A stretch of DNA of 64,000 bases from Flavobacterium piscinae (GCF_004122145.1 NZ_SBKQ01000003.1:186001-250000), one strand, 5' to 3'; positions 35,172 to 45,739 are shown, counted from the stretch's first letter. The notes: generated from the letters alone by a model not told the origin. Program-made: numbers and translations.

Positions 35172-35954
35172 ATGAAATCCATCCTCTACAAAAACACCAA
35201 AATCAACTATACCGATACCGGAAAAGGAACAGCCGTGGTTTTATTGCACGGTTTTTTGGAAAATTTAGGAATGTGGAATGCGTTTGTGAATGAATTTTCG
35301 AAGAAAAATCGCATTATCGCCATTGATTTATTGGGTCATGGCGAAACAGAATGTTTGGGTTACATTCACACCATGGAAGATCAGGCGGATATGGTTCATC
35401 ACGTTTTGTATGAACTCAAAATCAGAAAAGCGGTTTTGATTGGGCATTCGATGGGTGGTTATGTGGCGTTGGCATTCGCCGAATTGTATCCTGATAATGT
35501 AAAAGGATTGGTTTTATTGAATTCAACTTCGCGTGCCGATAGTGAGGAACGAAAACTAAATCGAGATCGAGCCATTGCGGCTGTGAAACAAAATTACACC
35601 GCTTTTGTCCGTATGAGTATTGCCAATTTATTCAGCGAAGATAATCGGGAACGCTTAGCCGATAAAATTGAAGCAGTTCGTAACGAAGCTTTAAAAACGC
35701 CACTTCAAGGCATTGTCGCCGCATTAGAAGGGATGAAAATTAGAAAAGACAGAGAGGTTTTATTGCATTTTTCGCCTTATCCCATTTTATTAATTTTAGG
35801 TAAAAAAGATGGTGTTTTGAACTTCGAAGACAGTTTGGAACAAATTGAAAACACGAAAGTAGAACTAGTTTCCTTTCCTGACGGACACATGAGTCATATT
35901 GAAAATGAAGTGGAATTAAAAACGGTTTTGGTTAACTTTCTGAAAAAAATATAA
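35172..35954 (+). CDS. Alpha/beta-fold hydrolase
   Basis: A 260-residue cytoplasmic hydrolase. It has the oxyanion segment LLHGFLENLGMW (about 24-35), the nucleophile S93 in GHSMGG, an acidic residue in LGKKDGVLNF (about D215) and the catalytic His in PDGHMSHIENE (about H241). The substrate is not predictable; similar proteins include esterases, haloalkane dehalogenase-like and MenH-like enzymes, but no menaquinone genes are adjacent. Single-gene unit, convergent with addB. Confidence 0.88.
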   Translation: MKSILYKNTKINYTDTGKGTAVVLLHGFLENLGMWNAFVNEFSKKNRIIAIDLLGHGETECLGYIHTMEDQADMVHHVLYELKIRKAVLIGHSMGGYVALAFAELYPDNVKGLVLLNSTSRADSEERKLNRDRAIAAVKQNYTAFVRMSIANLFSEDNRERLADKIEAVRNEALKTPLQGIVAALEGMKIRKDREVLLHFSPYPILLILGKKDGVLNFEDSLEQIENTKVELVSFPDGHMSHIENEVELKTVLVNFLKKI

Positions 35955-36013
35955 TTTCTTTTACCATATAAGTCATATAAGAAAAGCTAATTAAACTTAT
36001 AGGGTTATAAGGT

Positions 36014-38767
36014 TTATATTATTTTTTCCTCAAAAGACAACTCTACATTCAAAATTTCATTTAGCAACACAATCAATTCGGTTTTAAAATCATTCAAAAC
36101 AGAATCATCTACCAAATCACTTACCAATTCTCTACCTTCTTTAATTTGAAAAGGCATAAAACCTACTTTTAAATTTTTGAAGGAAATAATGCCGACTTCC
36201 AATTCCTTGTTCGGGAATTCCGATTGAACCATAAAGGCATAACACAACAATTGAATGATTTTGTCGTATTTAATGTCCTCGGTTAAGCCTTGCCAATGTT
36301 GAATGGCCAATCCGTTTTGCTCAACTTTTCCGGTTTTGTAGTCGATGATGCGGATTTTTCCGTTTCTCAGTTCAATTCTGTCTACATTTCCTTTTATTTT
36401 GATAGGAAAAGGTAAACGCTCATCAGTCAATATTTGTTCGAAATTTTGCTCTAAAAACAGCACCTTTACAGCATCACCTTGTTCGAGCAAACGTTTTTCC
36501 AGCTGAAGAAAATTAAAAACATTTCGCTTGGCCACTTCAAAAGCGAGTAGATTTTTACCTTTGGTGATTTCTCCTTCTTTGTAAACGTATTTAAATTGTT
36601 TTAAAACTTCCTCATTGGCCAATTGCAACATGCTTTCAATGATAGAAACACTTAAAAAAGTATTCAAATAGGGTTTATACAATTCTTCCAAAGCACCGTG
36701 AATGATGGTTCCGAGTGTATTGGCCGCTATATTTTCTTCCACTTCATCTACATCAGAGATTCGTAAAATTCGTTGAAAATAAAACTGAATGGGGTTACGA
36801 ATATACGTTGTTAAAGTGGATGGTGAAAATCCATTTTCAGCCATTTCTTTCAATCGTTCCATCACCAAATCAGATTTTTCTACTTGAATGAGTTCCCTGG
36901 CTTTTTCCGGTAAATATGCGTTATAAATTTGATGCGTAATGGTGTGATTGGGTTGTTTTTCCACTTCCAATTGCGTGATAAAACGGCTTTTTTCGCCTGC
37001 ATCGATTCCTTCTGATTCTGTGTTATAAAGCAGATAAACGTTTTTGGCTCTTTGCAAAAGGTGGTAAAAATGATACGTATAAATGGCATCCTTTTCTTTA
37101 AAAGTAGGTAAACCTAACTCTCGTTTTACATCCAAGGGAATAAACGAATTTTGCGATTTCCCGGCGGGAAAAACCCCTTCATTCATTGAAGTGATGATGA
37201 CCGTTTCAAAATCGAGCACACGACTTTCTAAAACACCCATGATTTGCAATCCTTGAAGTGGTTCTCCTTCAAAAGAAACTTCAGCAAAATCAATAATTTG
37301 TTTGTAAAGCGAAAACAATCCCTCGATGGATGTAATATGTTTATGTTCTTCACAATAGGTTGTTAACTTGTTTATTACTTTAAAAACCGCATAAACGAAG
37401 GCATTGGTTAGTTTATCATTGGAAGACTCATCCAGCAAAAAATTTCTAATTTGAAGTAGTACAGATGATATTTTCTCTAAAACCGTAATTGGATTGGCTT
37501 CCCATTTTTGGAATAAAAGGGTAAAAAAATCATTTCCTTTTTCACAGAATTCAACTAATTTGGAATGTGTGATGAAAGTATAATTGTTTTCGTTTATTTT
37601 CTTTACAACGGCTTTTGCTTTTGCGAAAGGTTCTACGAGCGGATTTTGAAGTACCTCCAACACATCTTTATAATAAAAAACATAACTGGTTTGGCTTCGA
37701 TTAAATGCGTTTTGATGCATTTTAAAAAGCTTGGAAATCAACAACTGAGCAGGATTGTTTTTTCCTGAATAACCCATGGTTATGTTGAGGTGCGAAACCG
37801 ATTCAGGCAACGAATGCAAAAGCGGAATAAGCATATTTTCTTCACCTAAAACAACTGCAATATTTTCAAGATTTTGTTCGGATGAAATGGTTTCAATGAT
37901 TTCACCAACCAATTTGGCTTGTCCAATCATTTTGGGTGTTCCCATAATTTGGATATGCTTGGGTTGCTTGAACTCATTAAAAAGCCATTCATACGGATTT
38001 GATTTGTAATGCGGCCAAGACTTCTTGATTTTTCTGGCAAACAAACTGGCATCGTGGTAAGGATCGTTGAGAAAAGTTTCTTCCACATCCCACAAAACAA
38101 CTGCTTTTTCAAGGGAAAGCAAATGTTGGAAAATTTTCTCTTCTGCTTGATTTAATGCGTTGAATCCGGCAAAAATAATTTTATGATGGATAGAATTTGA
38201 GAAATGATTTAAATTTTCAACCGCTTCTCTATATATCAAACCTTGATAACCAATTCCTTTGGAAAGTAGGTGTTTATAAAATGCATCATAATACAAAGGC
38301 ATGTTTTCCCAAAACAAGAGATAATTATCTATTAGTTTTGTCTTGTCTTGTGGTTCAAGGTTCCATCGTTTGATTGCTTCTATATCTTTTAAATACGAAA
38401 AGACATGGTTAGGCTCGAGTAAGTAGCGATCTATTTCGTTAAAATCTTGTAATAAAGTTTTCCCCCAATTGGAAAATTGTTCAAAAGGTTGCTGGTCTTT
38501 TTCAGTTAAACTAGTGTAAACAGTATAGAATTCAAATAACAATTCAACGGAATCTACCGAACGTATTCCTGCAATGTCTTGAATAAAGTCTTCGATACTG
38601 ATTATTTTGGGAGCAAAACTGTTTTGTTTAACTTCCTTTTTTAGTTCTTCCAACAAAAAAACTTTTGCTCTTTTGTTGGGCATAACAATAACTAATTCTT
38701 CAATTGTAGCTGAATAATTGGTAACGATATGCTTTGCAAGTAACGATAAAAAAGAAATTGTCTTCAT
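36014..38767 (-). CDS. addB: PD-(D/E)XK nuclease, AddB-like subunit
   Basis: A 917-residue protein expected to pair with the AddA-like helicase-nuclease encoded upstream to resect double-strand DNA ends for recombination. The N-terminal half resembles an inactivated helicase (NYSATIEELVIVMPNKRAKVFL) and lacks a clear Walker A. The nuclease domain is C-terminal, with IRIIDYKTGKVEQNG near 820. In the segment STLTTYIRNPIQFYFQRIL the Cys that commonly precedes the Pro, a ligand of the AddB iron-sulfur cluster, is Asn, so the cluster is probably absent. It lies after ompA in a string of four same-strand genes but is separated from it by a terminator. Confidence 0.88.
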   Translation of the reverse strand: MKTISFLSLLAKHIVTNYSATIEELVIVMPNKRAKVFLLEELKKEVKQNSFAPKIISIEDFIQDIAGIRSVDSVELLFEFYTVYTSLTEKDQQPFEQFSNWGKTLLQDFNEIDRYLLEPNHVFSYLKDIEAIKRWNLEPQDKTKLIDNYLLFWENMPLYYDAFYKHLLSKGIGYQGLIYREAVENLNHFSNSIHHKIIFAGFNALNQAEEKIFQHLLSLEKAVVLWDVEETFLNDPYHDASLFARKIKKSWPHYKSNPYEWLFNEFKQPKHIQIMGTPKMIGQAKLVGEIIETISSEQNLENIAVVLGEENMLIPLLHSLPESVSHLNITMGYSGKNNPAQLLISKLFKMHQNAFNRSQTSYVFYYKDVLEVLQNPLVEPFAKAKAVVKKINENNYTFITHSKLVEFCEKGNDFFTLLFQKWEANPITVLEKISSVLLQIRNFLLDESSNDKLTNAFVYAVFKVINKLTTYCEEHKHITSIEGLFSLYKQIIDFAEVSFEGEPLQGLQIMGVLESRVLDFETVIITSMNEGVFPAGKSQNSFIPLDVKRELGLPTFKEKDAIYTYHFYHLLQRAKNVYLLYNTESEGIDAGEKSRFITQLEVEKQPNHTITHQIYNAYLPEKARELIQVEKSDLVMERLKEMAENGFSPSTLTTYIRNPIQFYFQRILRISDVDEVEENIAANTLGTIIHGALEELYKPYLNTFLSVSIIESMLQLANEEVLKQFKYVYKEGEITKGKNLLAFEVAKRNVFNFLQLEKRLLEQGDAVKVLFLEQNFEQILTDERLPFPIKIKGNVDRIELRNGKIRIIDYKTGKVEQNGLAIQHWQGLTEDIKYDKIIQLLCYAFMVQSEFPNKELEVGIISFKNLKVGFMPFQIKEGRELVSDLVDDSVLNDFKTELIVLLNEILNVELSFEEKII

Positions 38768-38782
38768 GTTATAAAAATAAAA

Positions 38783-38808
38783 AAACGCCCCGATAAATCG
38801 GAGCGTTT
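38783..38808 (-). terminator. Terminator of ompA
   Basis: Twelve-nt arms with one mismatch (AAACGCCCCGAT / ATCGGAGCGTTT) and a run of T on the minus strand, 22 nt past the ompA stop codon. It also separates addB transcription from ompA. Confidence 0.8.
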
Positions 38809-38829
38809 CTTCAATTATTTAAAAAGAAA

Positions 38830-40221
38830 TTATTTTATAACAACAACTTCTGTTCTTCTGTTTTGTGCTCTACCTGCAGCTGTTTTGTTATCAGCAACCG
38901 GTCTAGATGGACCATAACCTTCAGACTCTAATCTTGATGCATCTACACCGTTAGCGATTAAGTAATCTTTTACAGCGGCAGCTCTTTCTTTAGAAAGTCT
39001 TTCATTTGTAGCTAATCTACCTGTACTATCAGTATGTCCTTCAATTCTAAATCTTGCATGTGAATACTCATTCATTACATTTTTGATTGAAGCTAACGTT
39101 TCAAATGAACCGGATTTGATAGTAGATTTACCTGTGTCAAATAAGATTGATTTTGCGTAATCATTCAATTGTTTAACAACTTCTTCTGATACTTCAGGAC
39201 AACCGTTATTAGCAACAGTTCCTTTTACATCTGGACATCTGTCATCTTTGTCAAGAACTCCGTCACCATCTCTATCTGGCCATGGACATCCTTTGTTTTC
39301 TTTTGGTCCTTTTTCGTTTGGACAAGTATCTTCTTTATCGGCAATTCCGTCACCGTCTGTATCAGGACATCCTTTCATTGTTTTTAAGCCGGCAACTTCT
39401 GGACATTCGTCATCTTTATTAGCAACTCCATCTCCATCAGTATCAGGACAACCTTGGAATTCAGCTAAACCAAATTCTTCTGGACAAGAGTCATCTCCAT
39501 CAATAATTCCATCTCCATCAGTATCAGGACATCCATTGTATTGTTTTAAACCAAATACTTCTGGACAAGCATCGTCTTTGTCATAGATTCCATCACCGTC
39601 TGTATCTTTACCTCCAAATTTGAAAGTAAGACCAGCAAAGTGTTGTAAATGAGCAGGCATAACAGTTCTGTCATCCTCGAAAGAATGCTTATATGTAGAT
39701 TTTACTGAAAGACCAACTACTTCTGAGAACCAAAAGTTAAATCCTAATCCTCCGTTAACTGTTCCAGCACTGTTATCACCTAAGAAAGTGTAACCTCCAC
39801 CAATGTGTAAAACAGGCTCAATAAATTTGAAGTAAGTACCCACGCTATAATTGATTGTACCATCAATCGCATAGTACATTTCATCAATATCTGTAACCAC
39901 ATAATCATTATTGTTCATTGGTGATTTTTCAGTTACAAACTTGTCAATTTTGTTAAAAGATCCAGTTACTCCAAAAGAGAAATTGTCACCAACGTGTCTA
40001 GATACTGTTAAGTAAGATACTGAAGGAACGATGTTCCAAAAATCTTTCGCATTAAAATATTCAGAAAACTGATTTTTAACACTTTCGGCAGCACTAACTC
40101 TACCTCCGTCTACGGCATTCGCTCCAAAAGAGATTGCCCATGGGTTATTACTATCCTGAGCCTGAGAACTTAGTCCAGCAAACATAAAGATAGCGACAAC
40201 TAATTTGTTAAGATGTTTCAT
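38830..40221 (-). CDS. OmpA-family porin-like protein with TSP3 repeats
   Basis: A major-outer-membrane-protein type: from the ATG at 40219-40221 it has 463 residues, with a signal peptide ([22 protein letters not shown]), a beta-barrel (about 23-200), five calcium-binding thrombospondin type 3 repeats of the form DTDGDGI-DKDDxCP (about 205-345), and a peptidoglycan-binding OmpA domain ([35 protein letters not shown]). It ties the outer membrane to the wall. It has a strong promoter of its own and a terminator, as expected for an abundant protein. Confidence 0.93.
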   Translation of the reverse strand: MKHLNKLVVAIFMFAGLSSQAQDSNNPWAISFGANAVDGGRVSAAESVKNQFSEYFNAKDFWNIVPSVSYLTVSRHVGDNFSFGVTGSFNKIDKFVTEKSPMNNNDYVVTDIDEMYYAIDGTINYSVGTYFKFIEPVLHIGGGYTFLGDNSAGTVNGGLGFNFWFSEVVGLSVKSTYKHSFEDDRTVMPAHLQHFAGLTFKFGGKDTDGDGIYDKDDACPEVFGLKQYNGCPDTDGDGIIDGDDSCPEEFGLAEFQGCPDTDGDGVANKDDECPEVAGLKTMKGCPDTDGDGIADKEDTCPNEKGPKENKGCPWPDRDGDGVLDKDDRCPDVKGTVANNGCPEVSEEVVKQLNDYAKSILFDTGKSTIKSGSFETLASIKNVMNEYSHARFRIEGHTDSTGRLATNERLSKERAAAVKDYLIANGVDASRLESEGYGPSRPVADNKTAAGRAQNRRTEVVVIK

Positions 40222-40260
40222 ACTTGATTTGTTTTGATTACAATACATTGTTAATTGGTG

Positions 40261-40291
40261 CAAAAATAAGTTGTTTTCCGCTAACTACAAA
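40261..40291 (-). promoter_or_regulatory. Promoter of ompA
   Basis: On the minus strand TTTG is followed after 19-20 nt by TATTTTTG (40268-40261), a full -33/-7 pair. The leader is about 35 nt. Confidence 0.7.
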
Positions 40292-40320
40292 ACTTAATGT
40301 TAAAAATATTAATAAGAAAA

Positions 40321-41514
40321 CTAGATGACATTCAACAGTCTACCCACTTTTGTGAACGCTTCAATAGCTTTATCGAGGTGTTCTTTGCTGTGAGCTGCAG
40401 AAAGTTGTACGCGAATTCTTGCTTTATCCTTAGGAACTACAGGAAAGAAAAAACCAATTACATAAACGCCTTCTTTTAGCAATTCATTCGACATTTGTTG
40501 TGCTAATTTTGCGTCATAAAGCATAACGGGAACTATAGCAGAGTCTCCATCAATGATATCAAAACCGGCCTCTTTCATTCCTTTTTTGAAATAATTGGTA
40601 TTCCATTCCAATTTGTCACGAAGTGTTGTGTCTTTTTCCAACAATTCAAAAACTTTTAAAGAGGCACCAACAATTGAAGGTGCTAAGGAATTTGAGAATA
40701 AATACGGTCTGGAACGTTGTCTTAGAATTTCAATAATTTCTTTTTTAGCAGTAGTATAACCGCCCATTGCTCCGCCTAATGCTTTGCCTAGTGTACCGGT
40801 TATTATGTCTACACGACCCATTACTCCTTTTGCTTCCAATGTTCCTTTTCCGGTTGCTCCTATAAATCCGGCAGCATGACATTCATCTACCATTACCATC
40901 GCATCATATTGATCAGCTAAATCACATATTTTATCTAACGGAGCTACTAAACCGTCCATCGAAAAAACACCATCGGTTACGATTAGTTTAAAGCGTCTTC
41001 CTTCTTGATTGGCTTTGATTAATTGTTGTTCCAACTCGTTCATGTTGTTGTTTTCATAACGGTAACGAGCTGCTTTACACAATCGAACACCATCGATAAT
41101 AGACGCATGATTCAAACTATCGGAAATAATGGCATCTTCTTCGCCTAACAAAGGTTCAAAAACGCCTCCGTTGGCATCAAAAGCTGCCGCATATAAAATG
41201 GTGTCTTCGGTTCCATAGAATTCGGCTATTTTTTGTTCTAATTGTTTGTGAATATCTTGCGTTCCGCAAATAAATCGAACAGACGACATTCCGAAACCAT
41301 GAGTATCTAAAGCATCTTTAGCCGCTTGAACCACTTCCGGATGCGAAGAAAGTCCTAAATAATTATTCGCACAAAAATTCAAAACTTTTTCACCGGTAGA
41401 AATGGTGATTTCTGCTCCTTGTGGCGAAGTAATAATGCGTTCTTTTTTAAACAATCCATTTTGTTGAATCGTATCTAATTCGTTTTGTAAATGCTGTTGT
41501 ATTTTACCGTACAT
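40321..41514 (-). CDS. kbl: Glycine C-acetyltransferase (2-amino-3-ketobutyrate CoA ligase)
   Basis: A PLP enzyme that splits 2-amino-3-oxobutyrate with CoA into glycine and acetyl-CoA, the second step of threonine breakdown. The 397-residue length equals the family norm. PLP lysine is K244 in [35 protein letters not shown] and VDECHAAG are family signatures. The threonine dehydrogenase partner is not next to it. It starts 14 bases after the end of the addA-like gene, so it is likely cotranscribed with it. Confidence 0.95.
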   Translation of the reverse strand: MYGKIQQHLQNELDTIQQNGLFKKERIITSPQGAEITISTGEKVLNFCANNYLGLSSHPEVVQAAKDALDTHGFGMSSVRFICGTQDIHKQLEQKIAEFYGTEDTILYAAAFDANGGVFEPLLGEEDAIISDSLNHASIIDGVRLCKAARYRYENNNMNELEQQLIKANQEGRRFKLIVTDGVFSMDGLVAPLDKICDLADQYDAMVMVDECHAAGFIGATGKGTLEAKGVMGRVDIITGTLGKALGGAMGGYTTAKKEIIEILRQRSRPYLFSNSLAPSIVGASLKVFELLEKDTTLRDKLEWNTNYFKKGMKEAGFDIIDGDSAIVPVMLYDAKLAQQMSNELLKEGVYVIGFFFPVVPKDKARIRVQLSAAHSKEHLDKAIEAFTKVGRLLNVI

Positions 41515-41527
41515 GTTGATTTATTTT

Positions 41528-44500
41528 TTACAAAGTTACTATTTCCAATGTTTCACCAATATAAACCAGTGCTTTTTTAACGACTTTAAAACCCATGTTT
41601 TGTAAAGCAGATTCATATATTTCTAACTGTTTATGATGTTTAGCGAGCGGTTCTCCTGTTTTGTAATCAAGAATCATGGCTTGATTTTGCTGATTAATGA
41701 CAATGCGATCGGGTTTTATAACTGTCTCTTCTTTTCGTAAAATAATCTGCTCGTTCAATATGCTATTTGATTCATCAAAAAAGAGGGATAATTCCGGATG
41801 CAAACAAATTTTATTAACAATTGATAAAACAGCTTCTTTTTGGCTCAAGGCAATAATTCCGTTTTCCAATGCTTTTGTAACCGCCAAATCAATGTCGTTT
41901 TTGGTTTTTATATAGGATAAAATTTCATGAATCACATTGCCATATTCAATGGCTTTTTGTTGATGCGTCCCCCACATTAAGCTTTCGCGTTGAGTTATTT
42001 TGATGGAATTTGGATGGAGATTTTTCCTAACCAAATTAATCGGAATTAACTCTTGAACTTTTTTACTTTCGTTTGAAACTTTTTCCCCATTTCCCCACTC
42101 ATACACTTTTTTTTGCGAATCGAATAAATGAATGTCTTGTAAAAAAGTGAGAAAGAAAGTAGACATATTATTGGAAACAATTTCTCCTTTGGAAGTCAAA
42201 TTCATACTCGAAATAATGTGAAGTTGCTCCTCTGCTCGGGTTAATGCTACATAAAGTATATTGGTATTGTCCAATAATTCTTCCTCCTTTTTTTGATGAA
42301 ACACGAGGGCTGCCGATTCGCCAAATTCTTCTACGTTTTTATTATTATCAATTAAAACTTTGGGCAGTTCGATTAAATCAGATTCCGGTTCAATCCATAA
42401 TTTATCTTTGGGTGAATTGGTATAACTTTCTTCGGCAAACGGAAAAATAACCACTGGGAACTCCAATCCTTTTGATTTGTGAATGGTCATAATCCGAATA
42501 GCATTATTCCCTTCCGGCGATGGAATACTGAATTTGGCACTATTATTATCCCAATATTCTAAAAAATCGGATATCCCGGATTGATTTTTACTATCTCTAT
42601 CTAAAACTCTATCCAAAAAATCTTGAATGTATGCATTGGATTGTTTGGGTTTAATGAAAGTTCGAACAATAATTTCAACTGCTTCGTACAATGATTTTTT
42701 TCTAATTTGTTGAAACGAAAAAGATAAATCTAGGGAAGTTAACCAAGTTTCTAATTCACTTTCTTGTTCAAACTCCATTCCTTTTGCTACAAAATCGTGG
42801 GTTGGCATTTCGTGCTGAAGATTTTTTGCCACATAATATAAAAAATGTGCTTTTGATTCTTTATCTGCTCCGTTTTTTAAAAATCGCAACAATGTAATGA
42901 TCAAATTTACATCGGAAGAATTTTGCAACAGCAATGATTCAGAAGAAACAATCGGAATACTTTTCTCCGTTAAAAAAGCAGCAATTTTTACACCTGGTTC
43001 TTTTTTCCGAGTCAAAACAACCATATCGCGATACGAAAATCCTTTTGCATTTAATTCTTCAATCGTTTGAAGGACGGCCTCTAAATACAAATCATCTTTT
43101 TCAACCTCTTCTTCCCATTCTGATTTGGATGGAATAAAAGAAAGCCTCACATAACCACCTTTTTTATCATTTTCATTCTGATGGCTATGATTTTCATACA
43201 AATCTTTATAATCCGGATGCTCAAAATTAGTGGACAAAAAGGCAAAAAACTGATTATTAAAATCGATAATTTGGCTATAACTTCGCCAATTCGTATCTAA
43301 ATGAAAAAGTTTTTTTTCAGGGTTATTGAATGGATTTTCTTCTTTACTTAATTCAATAAATTGCTCGGCTTTTCCGCCACGCCAACGGTAAATCGATTGT
43401 TTTGGGTCGCCCACAATCATCAACGAACCCCTTTCTTGGTTCAAATCTTCGCTTGACAAAGCATTATCAATCAACGGAATAAGATTTTCCCACTGCATTT
43501 GTGAGGTATCCTGAAATTCATCAATAAAAAAATGTTTATACCGTTCACCCATTCGTTCATAAATAAAAGGAGCTGGTTGGTTTTGAATTTCATTGTGAAT
43601 GATGGCATTGAATTCTGAAATTGATAAAATATTTTGTTCTTCTTGAATTTTATCCAATTCCTGACTCACTCGATTTAAAAGCGATAAGGGTGTGATGTTT
43701 TTCAAAAAAGCTACATACAACATGTATTCTTTAACGGAAGAATGAATCAATTTGAAAAAATTCAGTAATTCAGTTGCAATTGAATCCACTGCCTCTTTTT
43801 GTGATTGTGGAATGGATTTGGAATAGCGATTTCCTTCTGCTAAATAGTCTTCTATTTTGGGATTATTGATGATTTCGCCATGAGCTATTTTGGTGAAATA
43901 ATTGAAAACTACACTTCTATTAAATGATTTGGCATCCAACTGTTGTAAATGAATTAGTTGCATCGCTTTTTGCCCGGCTTCGAAACACTCTTTTTCAATT
44001 GATTTAATTTTTTCGATTACTTTTTTCTTCAAATCAATGAATTCCGGAATTTGTTTGTCTTTAAAATGAACAATTTCGTTTCGGTTGTTTTCATTAGTCA
44101 ACAATTTTGAAATTTCTTTGATGTCGCGAGTAACATCCCATGATTTGTCATCGTCGGTTTTTTCTAACGTAAAATCTACCAGCAAACGTGTGAGCATTTC
44201 ATCATCACCTGCTTGAGCAATAATGGCATCAATGGCTTCTTGCAGAAGGTTATCCGTTTCCAACGAAACTTCAAATGTGGATGGTAAATTCAAATCATGT
44301 GCAAACGTTCGAATGACTTTGTGCGTAAATTTATCAATCGTGGAAATATCAAAAGCGGCATAATTATGAATGATATTTCGAATAATGGCTTTCGATTTTT
44401 GATTAATTTCCTGAACGGACAAACCGGTTTCTTGAACGATTGCATTCATCACTGCCAAAGCTTTTGCATATGGTTCGTCTGCGGCAAATTGCGATAAGGT

Positions 44501-44680
44501 TTCAACTACTCGCGATTTCATTTCACCTACAGCTTTGTTGGTAAAAGTGATAGCCAATATATTTTTATAGGCATCTTCTTTTTTGGATAAGAGAATAATT
44601 TTTAAATATTCCTTTACCAAAGTAAACGTTTTACCCGATCCGGCGGAGGCATCGTAGATTGAAAAAGCGGGTTTATTCAA
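41528..44680 (-). CDS. addA: UvrD-type helicase-nuclease, AddA-like subunit
   Basis: A 1050-residue ATP-driven helicase with a C-terminal nuclease, expected to work with the AddB-like protein in end resection. Helicase motifs in order: DASAGSGKTFTL (Walker A, near 9-20), ITFTNKAVGEM (Ia), FIDEFQDTSQMQW (II), GDPKQSIYRWRGG (III), TIHKSKGLEFPVVIF (V) and YVALTRAEEQLHI (VI). The nuclease motif AMILDYKTGEPLAKHHKQLEIY lies near 1000-1020. The start codon is TTG: an in-frame stop lies four codons upstream and no ATG precedes Walker A. It heads the addA-kbl pair and is divergent from the superoxide dismutase gene. Confidence 0.9.
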   Translation of the reverse strand: MNKPAFSIYDASAGSGKTFTLVKEYLKIILLSKKEDAYKNILAITFTNKAVGEMKSRVVETLSQFAADEPYAKALAVMNAIVQETGLSVQEINQKSKAIIRNIIHNYAAFDISTIDKFTHKVIRTFAHDLNLPSTFEVSLETDNLLQEAIDAIIAQAGDDEMLTRLLVDFTLEKTDDDKSWDVTRDIKEISKLLTNENNRNEIVHFKDKQIPEFIDLKKKVIEKIKSIEKECFEAGQKAMQLIHLQQLDAKSFNRSVVFNYFTKIAHGEIINNPKIEDYLAEGNRYSKSIPQSQKEAVDSIATELLNFFKLIHSSVKEYMLYVAFLKNITPLSLLNRVSQELDKIQEEQNILSISEFNAIIHNEIQNQPAPFIYERMGERYKHFFIDEFQDTSQMQWENLIPLIDNALSSEDLNQERGSLMIVGDPKQSIYRWRGGKAEQFIELSKEENPFNNPEKKLFHLDTNWRSYSQIIDFNNQFFAFLSTNFEHPDYKDLYENHSHQNENDKKGGYVRLSFIPSKSEWEEEVEKDDLYLEAVLQTIEELNAKGFSYRDMVVLTRKKEPGVKIAAFLTEKSIPIVSSESLLLQNSSDVNLIITLLRFLKNGADKESKAHFLYYVAKNLQHEMPTHDFVAKGMEFEQESELETWLTSLDLSFSFQQIRKKSLYEAVEIIVRTFIKPKQSNAYIQDFLDRVLDRDSKNQSGISDFLEYWDNNSAKFSIPSPEGNNAIRIMTIHKSKGLEFPVVIFPFAEESYTNSPKDKLWIEPESDLIELPKVLIDNNKNVEEFGESAALVFHQKKEEELLDNTNILYVALTRAEEQLHIISSMNLTSKGEIVSNNMSTFFLTFLQDIHLFDSQKKVYEWGNGEKVSNESKKVQELIPINLVRKNLHPNSIKITQRESLMWGTHQQKAIEYGNVIHEILSYIKTKNDIDLAVTKALENGIIALSQKEAVLSIVNKICLHPELSLFFDESNSILNEQIILRKEETVIKPDRIVINQQNQAMILDYKTGEPLAKHHKQLEIYESALQNMGFKVVKKALVYIGETLEIVTL

Positions 44681-44743
44681 GGCTATAATTTAAATTAATA
44701 CAACAATAACAAAATAGAATTTCCTTTTCCAAAGTTAATTGAT

Positions 44744-44751
44744 TAAATTTG
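44744..44751 (+). promoter_or_regulatory. -7 promoter box of the superoxide dismutase gene
   Basis: TAAATTTG matches TAnnTTTG and lies 34 nt upstream of the ATG at 44786. Confidence 0.6.
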
Positions 44752-44785
44752 ATGCTCATTATTGTTAAACGTAAAAATTATAATT

Positions 44786-45391
44786 ATGTCATTTGAATTA
44801 CCAAAATTACCTTATGCATACGATGCATTAGAACCACATATTGACGCCAGAACGATGGAAATCCACCATTCTAAACACCATGCAGCCTACACTAATAACC
44901 TCAATGCGGCTATTGAAGGAACAGACATGCAAGGCAAGACAATTGATAACATTTTAATTAATTTAGACAAAACCAATGCGGCTGTACGCAACAACGGTGG
45001 TGGTTTTTATAATCATAATTTGTTTTGGACAGTGATGTCACCTAACGGAGGCGGTGAACCAACCGGAGAATTAGCTGAAGCCATTGAAAGAGATTTCGGA
45101 AGCTTTGCCGAATTTAAAGCTAAATTTTCTAAAGCAGGAGCCACTCAATTTGGGTCGGGTTGGGCTTTTTTGTGTGTGAAAGACGGTAAATTAGAAGTAT
45201 GTGGAACTCCAAACCAAGATAATCCGTTAATGCCCGGCGTTGGTTGCGGTGGAACTCCAATTTTAGCAATGGATGTTTGGGAACATGCTTATTACTTGCA
45301 TTACCAAAATAGAAGACCGGATTATATTGAAGCTTTCTTTAACGTAATTAACTGGGAAGAAGTTTCAAGAAGATTTGCAGTAGAAAAATAA
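44786..45391 (+). CDS. sodB: Superoxide dismutase (Fe/Mn)
   Basis: Converts superoxide to hydrogen peroxide and oxygen in the cytoplasm. From the ATG at 44786 it has 201 residues. The four metal ligands are H27 (EIHHSKHH), H77 (FYNHNLFW), D163 and H167 ([12 protein letters not shown]). Iron and manganese forms cannot be safely separated by eye, so the symbol is provisional (sodA is the alternative). An in-frame start 24 bases upstream would add a hydrophobic tail of eight residues and is less likely. Strong terminator downstream. Confidence 0.95.
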   Translation: MSFELPKLPYAYDALEPHIDARTMEIHHSKHHAAYTNNLNAAIEGTDMQGKTIDNILINLDKTNAAVRNNGGGFYNHNLFWTVMSPNGGGEPTGELAEAIERDFGSFAEFKAKFSKAGATQFGSGWAFLCVKDGKLEVCGTPNQDNPLMPGVGCGGTPILAMDVWEHAYYLHYQNRRPDYIEAFFNVINWEEVSRRFAVEK

Positions 45392-45411
45392 AATCAAATC
45401 CTTTAAAAATC

Positions 45412-45446
45412 AAAAAAGCGACATTCTAACAAGTGTCGCTTTTTTT
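45412..45446 (+). terminator. Terminator after the superoxide dismutase gene
   Basis: Arms AAAAAAGCGACA / TGTCGCTTTTTT around a 10-nt loop. Confidence 0.85.
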
Positions 45447-45451
45447 ATGTA

Positions 45452-45524
45452 AAAATAAAAAGGTGGAATTTCTTCCACCCTTTTGCCCCAAATCTACCAT
45501 AAACTTAACCGTGCGTACTATGGT
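45452..45524 (-). ncRNA. Candidate small RNA gene, copy 1
   Basis: On the minus strand a TACATTTG box (45537-45530) is followed by a predicted transcript of about 73 nt: a 5' hairpin (ACCATA / TATGGT), the conserved GTAGATTTGGGGCAAAAGGG, and a terminator hairpin GGTGGAA / TTCCACC with a T-run. A 30-bp block at 45481-45510 is repeated almost exactly at 45691-45720. The terminator stem differs from that of copy 2 while its pairing is kept, which favours an RNA function. Family unknown. Confidence 0.62.
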
Positions 45525-45529
45525 AATTA

Positions 45530-45537
45530 CAAATGTA
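45530..45537 (-). promoter_or_regulatory. -7 promoter box of small RNA copy 1
   Basis: TACATTTG on the minus strand, 19 nt before the conserved block, the same spacing as in copy 2. No good -33 element seen. Confidence 0.5.
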
Positions 45538-45660
45538 CAACGGTTTTTAAGAAGAAACTATTGTATGACAAAATAAATTTTAACATTTAGGGAATAAAGG
45601 GTACATTATAGGGTTTTATGGGTTCTTGGACGGTTTTTAAAAGTGTTTATCAACCATTAC
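45538..45660. other. Spacer between the two small-RNA units
   Basis: About 120 AT-rich bases with no gene. ACGGTTTTTAA occurs at both ends (45539 and 45639), a trace of the duplication that made the two units. Confidence 0.5.
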
Positions 45661-45735
45661 AAAATAAAAAAGGTACGCATAGCGTACCCTTTTTGCCCCA
45701 AATCTACCATAAACTTAACCTACTAATGCTATGGT
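45661..45735 (-). ncRNA. Candidate small RNA gene, copy 2
   Basis: Same architecture as copy 1, 210 bp away in tandem: promoter, 5' hairpin ACCATA / TATGGT, the conserved GTAGATTTGGGGCAAAA core, then a terminator hairpin GGTACGC / GCGTACC with a T-run. The loop between the 5' arms (ATTAGTA in this copy) differs from copy 1. The promoter has both -33 and -7 elements. The unit begins about 90 bases past the purF stop on the same strand. Its target or role is unknown. Confidence 0.65.
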
Positions 45736-45739
45736 GAAA

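Noticed and set aside
39248..39586. 112-codon open frame antisense to the OmpA gene
   Set aside because: It is a by-product of the repetitive Asp/Gly-rich thrombospondin type 3 repeats on the other strand; the product is low-complexity Ser/Pro/Gly.
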